Below are positions 45,797-54,668 of a stretch of 64,000 nucleotides of DNA, one piece after another (positions within the stretch are counted from its first letter, which is position 1; the number at the start of each line of letters is the position of its first letter). Source of the stretch: Isoetes taiwanensis (taxonomy: Eukaryota > Streptophyta > Lycopodiopsida > Isoetales > Isoetaceae); the NCBI GenBank assembly GCA_021234155.1, contig JAJEKV010000002.1, positions 4,721,795-4,785,794 of the forward strand, written 5' to 3'. The translations under genes and the position numbers were made by a program. Below the pieces are notes generated by a model. It was not told where the DNA came from. It saw only the letters and a program-made list of their open reading frames with translations, and ran no database searches.

Positions 45797-47430
45797 ATGT
45801 GAGAGATACAGTCCGTGGAAGTGTCTACCGGTTGCCACAGAAACCCTAGCACACAGCCCGGAAAAGTGCCAATTTGAGCACAGAAACAAAGCCAAGCATG
45901 TAGGTACCATACACCGTTGGAAAGATCTCTGAACCAGCTTTCCAACAAGCTCAAGCACATGAAAAATCGGATAATCGATGTGAGAGATATGACCCATCAA
46001 AATTTGGTTAAAAAAATTCTCTGCCTTTGTTGTAGACATGTAGAAAACGACATCCAACCCCAGCAAAACCACATCAAACCTTGGAAGGAATGTTGCAATG
46101 GCAAGGATAGTAATATTTGTTTAAACACTGTGTCCTAAAAAGAGATGTATTGAACTTATGGTTTGCTTTTATGGACTCTAGAACATAGACGAGACAACCA
46201 CTAAGGCCTCCATTAATCCCATGTAGTAACAAGAAAACATGCTTTGGCTTTCAACTTATAACCAAAGATTCATAGTTTTTTTTAATTGGAAAAGGAAAAG
46301 CTCAATAAATAATTAAGGAAACTCAAGACAACCACTAAGGCCTCCATTACCCCATGGTAGTAACAAGAAAACATGCTTTGGCTTTCAACTTATGACCAAA
46401 GATTCATAGGTTGTCCTTATTGGAAAGGGAAAGGCTCAATAAATGAGCAAAGACAAACTATTCTTTACAAATAGTAGTCGGCATTACATTAGGTGTTTGG
46501 ACAATGAATTCCTAGGCAAGAGTGTTTGCACTTCCTAAAGTTACTACAATTAACAACATGATGACTTTGATTAAATTCCAACAACAAAATAACATGATGA
46601 GCACAACTACAAAACAATACAATTGAAGGCCATGCTCAATACCACCAAGAAGTAAGTCTCCTGATCCCTCATATTTTACAAATTTTGTATCATAAGTGTT
46701 ATGCAGGAATATGAAATTTTGTTGTTGTTTATGTGATGTAAGAATTTAAAATGAAGAGGACCCAACATATGTGCATGGAGCACCAGAAGTTTGATGGGCA
46801 AGAGGTTATTTATAGACTTCAAATTTGAAGGGTTTCTGCACCAATGAAGCATTGAAAGCATTGTTTACGTGTTTGTGCTATGTTCTCATCATTATATTTT
46901 TCTTACTTAATTTAGAGCTTGAAGAAGATAATTCCTATACGACAATAGGACTTCAATATCCTTTTGGTTTTCATGGTATTGCATAGACTAAATATGTCTT
47001 CTAAAAAATGCCTTTTTAAAAAATGGCATGTCATAAAGATAGTCGAACATTTTTTGTTCAGATACTTCTAAACTCTTTAAGCAAACAACTTCTAGAATGT
47101 GTCTGTACATTGTCTATATCTAGAACTTCAAATGTGCTATTGCATTATGTCTTTGTGGAAATAACCCCTTTCTATCTATTGAGCTTAAATATTAAACATT
47201 TGAACAATATTGATTTAAAATGCTTTGAATATCATTAGGCTCAAATCCCCATAATGATCATGCGTTGCTACCTTATTATTTACATGTTTACAACTTTTTG
47301 CCCAAGAACGCCAAGTAGTATGATTTCACAATGCGGTCTTATCATTTATAAGTTTCCAACGTTATAAGTTCCCACCTATGCTCAAAGAATGCCGGGCACC
47401 TTAACTATATACTTATGTTGCCATGCTCCA
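45797..47430. repeat. Satellite flank and 137-bp tandem duplication; no gene recognised
   Basis: 45797-46000 is the rest of the satellite-like unit hit by the Copia element. From 46191 to 46455 a ~135-base unit starting ACAACCACTAAGGCCTCCAT is present twice (46195 and 46333). Its counterpart in the second copy is at 59046-59300. The remaining AT-rich sequence to 47430 shows no gene; CTATAAATAACC on the minus strand near 46808 could be a TATA box but has no supported gene. Confidence 0.65.
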
Positions 47431-48724
47431 TATTTTGTGAAATTTACCTGATCATTCCGCATATAAATCTCTTTCAAATGCCTTAGTTCTACTTGCATTT
47501 CTTCAAGCCGATTCTCTTTTTCTCTAAGATCGCTTGTATCCGAAATAGCATAATTAAACGACATAAATGATTGGAAAAGCGGACATGTTCCCAAGTTTGT
47601 GATAGAAATCAATGCACAAATGGAATCGAATTGATTGAACAAAGTTTGTGATGGAAACCAATGCATGTGCTTGTGGGCATACCCTAGTTTTTCTACCTCC
47701 GCCAGTTTGTTTGTCATCCCCAAGTTTCGTCTAGATATGGAAAGCTCATGGCATGCCCGAGAAAACCAATTTAGATAAGACTAATGTGATAGAATCTTTG
47801 TTCCAACAATGCAATGTTTTGCACCGTGCTTGCTCTAGTAATACACTTCGAATACTACCTTTCATTTTTAATGGCCTTAGTTAAATCCTCTTACATAACT
47901 AACAAATTTGTTTACTTTAATCATAACTCTTACCACAAAAAATCTAAAAGGTGAAAACGTATTTTTCTTTACGTAACATTCATATTGGATAAATGATGCT
48001 CCATAAACCTTGTCCTCCATCCGCAATGGTTGAAAGACATAAAAGATTATAATACTCCCATGCTAAGAACAAGATTTAACATGAATAATTTTATGTTTAT
48101 GCAATACTGACTCATTACTTTTCATATGTGAAACCTTTGTTTTCATCGTGAAGCGTTCGCCGAGAAATTGCTAGTGCTTGTTGATAGGCCTCAATCAAAG
48201 TCTTCGTGTTTCAAGAACTCTTCCTTGATGCAAACCGAAAATGCCAAAGAGAGAAAAAAAGAACTAGTCCTAAGAACCGCGAAACCAATTATTTGTTTGA
48301 GGCTGCAAAAAAAACTCATTGGTTTCCTCAAAAGACTCTTCAATGTCTACCATCCGAAAGATGCATTGTCCATTGAGTCTCTCAAGGTTCTTTTTGTGCG
48401 CTCAGGCACTCTTCTTTCTCTAAGCTATTTTACTTAGGAAACACAATAAAACCTTTATCCTTACATTACAGACTTCTGATTCTTCTGTCTTCTTTAGTTT
48501 TCGGATAAGCCCTTTGATTGTGACTTCTATTCTCTCGTCATAAGTTAGCCTTTTTTGCAACTTCTGTTGTAGAAAGCTTTGATGTGATTCGGCTGTGAAA
48601 GGATCAACATGAAACCTAATTTAATTCGAGTGTTTTACGAATCAAAAAGTAAGACCCACTAACATATCTTCTTGTAGCTGGGCCTCTAACTCGTGCATGG
48701 TTCTAGTAATTTGATCACATAAAG
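47430..48724 (-). pseudogene. ZYP1-like synaptonemal complex protein exons, copy 1 (minus)
   Basis: Scattered exons of a coiled-coil protein with clear likeness to plant ZYP1, the transverse-filament protein of the meiotic synaptonemal complex. Going down the minus strand from 48724: ALCDQ-type exon TRTMHELEAQLQED; LQQKLQKRLTYDERIEVTIK; EECTEQQ-type exon; EELL..KTLIEAYQQALAIS; and ENRLEEMQVELRHLKEI.MRND (about 47530-47450), the last matching the ZYP1 phrase LSRHLKELSQRND. Introns with splice-like ends separate them. The upstream part is cut by the LINE end at 48725. Many CAG/CTG-type changes compared with 60.3-61.6 kb. No complete gene. Confidence 0.65.
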
Positions 48725-49112
48725 CTTAGCAGGTTATTGAAGATGAAAGCCATACTCTTCTGAGTTGCCCTGCTTTTGAGATAGTCCGGAATCATTTTTC
48801 GACCTTAGCATTCCATTCCACGCTTCCACAACTTCTCAGCGCACCATCTGTGCATGACTTGGCATTATACATACTTGAGATTCTAGATAAACGTCTGCAA
48901 TTACTGAGCCCTCAGTAGTCATTATCTAAGCTTGTCTAGTATCATCATTACTGCAAAGGTTTTTCCCTTGAAAACCTTTCGAGGCAGGGGTTTTTTAATC
49001 CTAGTAGTAATGATTGTACTAGCCCATTGTATGGGTCCCATGACCTATTGGTCTCCGTGGACGTTAAAAAAAACTATTCTATTCTATTCTATTCTATTCT
49101 TTAATGGACAAG
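48725..49112 (+). pseudogene. LINE 3' end: polyprotein C-terminus, stem-loop and (ATTCT)n tail
   Basis: Plus-strand reading from about 48733 gives VIEDESHTLLSCPAFEIVRN then HFSTLAFHSTLPQLLSAPSV, HDLALYILEILDKRLQLLSP and a stop, i.e. the C-terminal ED..H.L..CP motif and tail of a LINE polyprotein. It is followed by a short 3' region holding the conserved stem-loop (48944-49014), TGGTCTCCGTGGACGTTAAA (close to GGCCTCCGCGGACGTTAAAA of the LINE at 6.5 kb) and a tail of about five ATTCT copies to 49101. Severely 5' truncated, inserted next to ZYP1-like exons. Identical in the second copy (61562-61949). Confidence 0.82.
48944..49014 (+). other. Conserved stem-loop motif, copy e
   Basis: ATCATTACT (48944-48952) pairs exactly with AGTAATGAT (49006-49014). 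Between them lie AAGGTTTTTCCCTTGAAAAC (with GGTTTTT/GAAAACC inner hairpin), GAGGCAGGGGTTTTTTAATC and CCT. It is in the LINE 3' region, 30 bases past the polyprotein stop. The second genomic copy is at 61784-61854. Confidence 0.8.
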
Positions 49113-49115
49113 AAT

Positions 49116-49895
49116 TTGGAATAAGCCCATTCCATAGCTCTAACTCCTACTTTAGCTTCTCTTTTAACATTTGTTTTCGTTATGGGATTCCTAAAGCTTT
49201 AACCGAGGCTTACCAAGTAAAATCTAAAAATGTCGCGGAACTTTAAGGTGGTAAAACACTCACTGTTCTTGATCCGACTTTTATAATTGCTTCAATTTTC
49301 TTCCCTCAACATATGATCTCCCCGGTGGAAGGCAGGACCTATTATTGAGAGAAAGGGCCGCTTTTTGCGTGTCTTGAAGACCCAACACACAACCCCAGTA
49401 ATGGAGGTGCTACAATACAAAGTTGAACTTAGAGATCTTCAAATGGTATCAAGGTTGTAGAGAGATTGAGGACTCGCAGCTTGAGAAAGCTTATATTGTG
49501 GAGAAGAAATATACATACTTGTACGAAGATGGCAACAATGCCGCGGTTTATGGAATCTGAAACCTTTTGAGTGAGGTACCTCAAACTTTGTTTGGTAATG
49601 GTGCTGCGTATTTGGTTGATGGAATGCAAGTTTCTGTTAATGTATATGATAGCAACCCATCGGTTCAAAGATCGCTCCTTCACCACTTGTAATCAGATCT
49701 CGCAGAATCTTACATCGAGGTCCACAAAACTCCTTCTTATAAGAAAATTATATTGGATAATGGTGTGTAAACTATGGTGCCACCATTTGTTGCAATTGGA
49801 GACAAGGTAATCGTGGACACACACGGGACAATGCTTATGTGATAAGGGTAAATGATAATTTTACATGGTTCTTACAAAGGCTGCTAGCTCCATAG
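49116..49895 (+). pseudogene. Mitochondrial-type elongation factor P relic, copy 1
   Basis: Counterpart of the EF-P relic at 61.95-62.73 kb. Readable pieces include AGPIIERKGRFL (about 49340), LKTQHTTPVMEV (about 49375), KAYIVEKKYTYLYEDGNNA (about 49485), EVPQTLFGNGAAYLVDGMQV (about 49573) and YKKIILDNGV (about 49738). More frame breaks than the second copy, nearly all at CAG/CTG sites. See the second copy for the family argument. Confidence 0.7.
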
Positions 49896-51390
49896 CCATC
49901 AGGTAATCTATCATATAAGGAAAAACATTGCGACTCTCCCCCTTTTATATGGTTGTGTCACATATCTCCTATGGCGTTACATGCCCGATTTACTTCCCTT
50001 AGCATTTTGATCCGGTTTTTCTAATGGCATAGGCAGCTTTTTGCGAGCTAGAGTGGCCATCAAGCAAGGTTTCAAGATATTGAAGTAGGAGTTTGAAACA
50101 CGACGGCGAACTTTGCGCTTGATCGTAGAAAGTTAGGGCTAAGAGTGATTTGTTGCATTTGGCCGTAATTAAAGTGCAAGTTATGTTGATGGTACAATAA
50201 ACTTACCATAACGAAGACCGGCCGCGTAAATGTCGAGGATTAGAGGAGGAAGTTGTGAGTAGAGCTTTGGATTAATGTTTATCATGCACCAGAGGGGGTT
50301 GCGTTACACTACCTATGGCAGAGTTTGCATTGTAGATGTACCAGCATTAGCCATAATAATATATCTTGGAAAACGGGTTAAGATAGGCACATATGTAGAA
50401 GAATTTATTTCGAATTCATTCGAGGATGATGCTTATGTCTCAAGTCTAATCCTTACCATAGAAAAAGATATGCTATCTTTTGTCTCTAAGTCTTGTTGAG
50501 AATTCCAGATGAAAAAACAAAATGTAAGGCTCTTTCGGTTTGTTAACTTCATCGACACATTCTTACTAAAAGGTATTTGTTTTGTTAGAATCAGTAAGAA
50601 CGAAGAAAGATGATTTGCCAAATTTGCAGTTCAATCAGATGTTTCTTTGTTGACTCCTAATGCATCTCAATGGCAAATATATCTAAATATTGGTTCGCAG
50701 ACCCGAGTTGTTGGGTCATTTGGACAGGCATTGTGGTCTACTCTCGGGGAAAACAATAGGGATGTTGTGAATCAAGAAGCAATATTAGAGGCCCCTAATG
50801 GATTGAGGAGGCTAACCAAGATTTTGCCATAGCTCGCGTAAGTACATTGCATTTTGGAAAGTTAAATACGTCGAAGTCTAGTAGTATTTGTTTTCAAAGG
50901 CCCCAACATTTTGCCTTGGTTTTGGGGCATGTACAAGTATGCCAAAACTGTATTGAAGTTTGAGCTTTCGATGGTGTTTTTGGTGTTCAAAGGATTGGCC
51001 AGGAGCATCTTTTGCAAGTGCACAGAGCCTTGATTATGGCCTTGACTATGGCGGTGCATATCAAATGTCGGATATCAAATGTTGGCATACTTCATACAAG
51101 GACTTCATATACATCATATACATGGAAAAAGCCATGGAAAATTATTGGGGCCTTTCTTCAATGGCAGATCATAGAACTACCAGAGCTATGGCAACGTTTA
51201 TCAGAATCATGGATTAGCCTTCTCAATCCGTTAGTGCCCTTTTTGGAGAGACCAAATATTCAGAAGATTCGAAAATTGATGCAATTATGACGTCGGATAC
51301 GCGGCAGAGAGTTTTACCAATTCAAAGTTCACAGCATTTTTATTTTTACTTGGTACTTTTCGCTTCAAAAATCAGAAGAATTAGTGCGTA
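49896..51390. other. Unassigned region between EF-P relic and ZYP1-like exons
   Basis: Corresponds to 62735-64000 in the second copy. The plus frames at 50275-50499 (YGRVCIVDVPALAIIIYLGK) and 50647-50832 (LTPNASQWQIYLNIGSQTRV, VVGSFGQALWSTLGENNRDV) look coherent and are kept in both copies, but I do not recognise them. From about 51161 the plus strand reads MADHRTTRAMATFIRIMD, stop, PSQSVSALFGETKYSEDSKI; it stands just before ZYP1-like exons and might be their N-terminal exon, which is a guess. Confidence 0.4.
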
Positions 51391-53290
51391 GCCTCCAGCT
51401 AAAGCTTCAAGAATCCATAATGAGAACGCAATGTTGAAAGTGAAGCTAAAGGAAAACTCAGAGCTCTGGAATGGGCTTGATTCCAAATTCTTGTCCAGTA
51501 AAGCTTTATGCGATCAGATTACTGAAACCATGCACGAATTAGAGGGCCAGCTACAAGAAGATTAGTGGGTCTTACTGCATGATTTGCAAAATACTCGAAA
51601 TTAAATTAGGTTTAACATTATTCTTTCACAGCCGAATCACATCAAAGCTTTCTACAACTGCAATTGCAAGAAAGGCTAGCATATCACGATAAAATGGAAG
51701 TCACAATCAAAGGCTTTGTCCAGAAATTGAAGAAGACGGCCGAATCAGAAGCCTGTAAATGTAAGGATAAAGGTTTTGTTGTGTTTCCAGTGTAAAATAG
51801 CTAGTCAAGCATCTGACATCTCGTTTTAGGGAAAGAAGAGTGCACGGAGCAGCAAAAGCACCTTGAGAGACTCAATGGACAATGCACCTCTCAGATTGTA
51901 GACATTCAAGATTCTTCAAGTGGAAATCGTTGAGCTTTGCAGCCTCAAATAAATAAATAATTGGTTTGTAGTTTCTTAGAACTAATTTTTTCTCTCTCTG
52001 GCATTTTCAGTTCGCACCAAGGAAGAGTTGTTGAACATGAAGACTTTGGTTGAGGCCTATCAACAAGCATTAGCAATTTCTCAAGATGAGCACGATAAGA
52101 TGAAACGGGTTTGAATAACTTAAAAGTAATGAACTGAATTGCGTAAACGTAAAATATTTTGCATTGGTATGTGTATGTTAAATCTTGTTCTTAGCATGAA
52201 AGTATTATAATCTCTTGTGTCTTTCAACCATTGCAGATGGAGGACAAGGTTTTTGGAATGTTATTCTTATCCAAAATGAATATTTTGCAAAAAGAGAAGG
52301 TAAGCTTTCACCTCTTGGTAAGAGTTATGATTTAAGTAAACAGAGTTGTTCATTATGTAAGAGGATTTAAGTAAGGCCATCTTTGGAAATGAAAGATAGT
52401 GCTCAAAGTGTAGCATGAGAGCAAGCTAATTGGTGCAAACGATTGCATTGTTGGAACAAGAGATTCTATCACATCAGTCCTATCTAAATTGGTTTTTTCA
52501 GGCATGCCCACAAGCCTATGCATTGGTCATCACAAACTTTGTTCAATCACCAATTCCATTTGTGCATTGATTTCAATCACAAACTTAGGAACAAGTCCGT
52601 TTTTCCAATCATTTATGCCGTCTAATTATGCCATTCCAGATACAAGCAGTCTTAGAGGACAAAGACAATCAGCGTGAAGAAATGCAAGCAGAACTAAGGC
52701 ATTTGAAAGAAATTTCAAAACCGAATGATCAGGTAAAATATATAGATCTTAGCCACCCCATGTAGGATAATTATATCCTGGAAACTTATCAAAAGTGATA
52801 TCTAAGGAGCTGCGAAAGGTGCTTTGGTGAATTAATATACTGATTTTGAAGTTATTATGGATTCATACTTACCTGCAGGCGAAATCTGAGAAACAGCAGT
52901 ACTATGAAGAACGATTGGCGTTGTATGCATAAAATCTGCAAAATCTTCAACAGGAGCATGCAATTCAGGTAAAATAAAAATTAATCTGATGTATATTTCA
53001 ATTCAAGCAAAATTAATTCTTGCCACAGGACAGACAACTTCGGGACTCTCATGTGCAAACTAAGACACTAACAATTTCGTAGTTAGAGGCTGTCCATGAG
53101 ATAGCTTGCCTTGAAATTAGAGAGGCAAGTGTTAGTGCGAAGTGTTAAATGTAACATTTTGTTTTATGTCCACTCTCTAGTTATGTATGACATCTACGTT
53201 TTTATGCTTGCAAACCTTGAGTATGGGAAATGGCAAGGAAATTCTGGAGGCAGAACAGCACAGAAATATAGCAGAGGTATGCTTTTACTT
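51390..53290 (+). pseudogene. ZYP1-like synaptonemal complex protein exons (plus)
   Basis: At least nine exons in order with intron-like spacers: KLQESI.NENAMLKVKLKEN, SELWNGLDSKFLSSKALCDQ and ITETMHELEGQLQED (about 51398-51565); LQLQLQERLAYHDKMEVTIK (51645); EECTEQQKHLERLNGQCTSQ (51838); KEELLNMKTLVEAYQQALAI (52020); MEDKVFGML (52240); IQAVLEDKDNQREEMQAELR then HLKEISKPNDQ (52632-52731); EKQQYYEERLALYA stop NLQN (52890); DRQLRDSHVQTKTLTIS (53030); EILEAEQHRNIAE (53245). The first block aligns along its length with the Arabidopsis ZYP1 region around LWRGLESKFSSTKTLCDQL. Several stops and missing splice sites make it a pseudogene. It is in the opposite orientation to the ZYP1-like exons at 47.4-48.7 kb and differs in many residues, so it is a separate, older copy. 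Confidence 0.72.
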
Positions 53291-54416
53291 TTAACAATGA
53301 ATATGTTTTTATGCTTGCAAACCTTGAGTATGGGAAATGGCAATAGATTAACTTATAAAGCGGTTTGGAGAACATGAGAATTTTGAGTGTGCAGTTTTAA
53401 AAAAGAATTTTGAGTACGGTGAGGGCTCCAAGTATTTGCATGGCTTTAAACCTTTTAAGCGAATTAAGATACTCATTTCTTCCCCTTGGGAATATGATAC
53501 ATCAAAGAGTACCTTAGTGTGATTTGTCTTTTGAGGTGAGAGTGTCAGGACGAAAATTGTATTATATTTTTTAGGATCAGGATATTCGAAGATGTCTCTA
53601 ACAGATTATAGAAAATAAGCTGCCTTGGAATGGCGTTGAAAATAAGAACAATATGACAATCCTTTTTTTTCTGTGATCGGTATTAGGTATTTACAACTAT
53701 AATTTTTGGGCGTGCAGGTCACAGCTAAGGTTGCCACAAAAAGAAAGAGGAAATGGATAAGAATGAACATGGTATTTTAGTCAAGTTACTCTGGAGCAGT
53801 GATTCTATATTCTTTTGTCTCCAGGAGAACTGTAAATTAGAAGATGCTAGAAGGAAGCGTGGGAAGGTAAATAAGCGATTGCAGAGTCATGGATAGACGA
53901 TTTAGGGACGATTTAGTTTTTGCCGATTTGGAACTTCGGGGATTTGGGTTATTTATGTCACGTTAAGGAACTTCAATCTTCACGGGGAACTTCAATCTTT
54001 AAAGTGCCCTTTATCGGCATTTAATTCTATTTTGTCCCTTAAGGTCTTGCCGAAATTGAGAACCCATACAGAAAATGACACCTAAAACACCCAAATTTGG
54101 CCAGTTTTATTTTTCCAACCAAAGTTGGCAAAATTTCTCCCAAACTAGACCTATTTAGAAAACAAAGTTTTAGATCTAATATTTAAAGGTTAAATAGAAA
54201 GAGTATTCCAGTGTTAAACCTTTTCTTATAATAAATTTAGCTAGAAGTGTCTAGTTGACATGATTTCTGGTATAGAAATCTAGATCTAAGCTCTTCAAAA
54301 GTGCAAAGTTGCAACAACAAAAAGTGCAAACAAAACACTCCTCACAAAATGTTGCCCAGTTTGCATATAGCATGCTAGTTTTTAAGCTAGATCTCGAAAT
54401 TACAAAATGCTGCTCA
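53291..54416. other. No recognisable gene
   Basis: May still contain eroded ZYP1-type exons near 53575-53660 (DQDIRRCL stop QIIENK) and 53820-53880 (CKLEDARRKRGK), but they are too short to claim. From 53890 a different AT-rich sequence begins with GACGATTTAGGGACGATTTAG, a small direct repeat. Confidence 0.4.
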
Positions 54417-54645
54417 TTCTAGAATGGGACTCGCAAGAAACCAACAAACCGCCCGAATAGATAGGCTTCTCATTCATCTCAGCAGATTTTCTACAATGGT
54501 GGACAGTGGGTAGCCGCACACATGCGAACTACCCACGAAAAATAAAGGGAAAATCCAATTATATCACTTGGACCCCAAAAAATACAATGCTAATAGATGA
54601 GTGGCTGATGTACCTGCCGAAAGCTTATCACCGGGATTAAAAGCT
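54417..54645. mobile_element. Partial copy of structured repeat family 1
   Basis: Starts CATTCTAGAATGGGACTCGC and follows 9617-9816 almost base for base, including AGCAGATTTTCTACAATGG and AATGCTAATAGATGAGTGGC. It breaks off inside the 5' half of stem-loop motif b (AAAGCTTATCA), where the second copy of the segmental duplication begins in the Copia gag gene. Compared with 9617-9816 it has the bases CCGCCCGAATAGA that are missing there. Confidence 0.85.
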
Positions 54646-54668
54646 TAGAAGAAACTAGAAGAAAGTCA

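Larger units (their letters stand above)
41776..54645. repeat. Segmental duplication, first copy (~12.87 kb)
   Basis: The sequence from 41776 (in Copia gag, GAAGAAACTAGAAGAAAGTC) to about 54645 is followed by a second copy that begins at the same point in gag. Corresponding positions are offset by about 12,850 (for example 3' LTR 45394 and 58248). It includes the Copia body and 3' LTR, satellite flank, ZYP1-like exons, LINE end, EF-P relic and more. The second copy reaches the window end, matching up to about 51155 of the first. The part 51160-54417 is seen once only. Confidence 0.93.
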
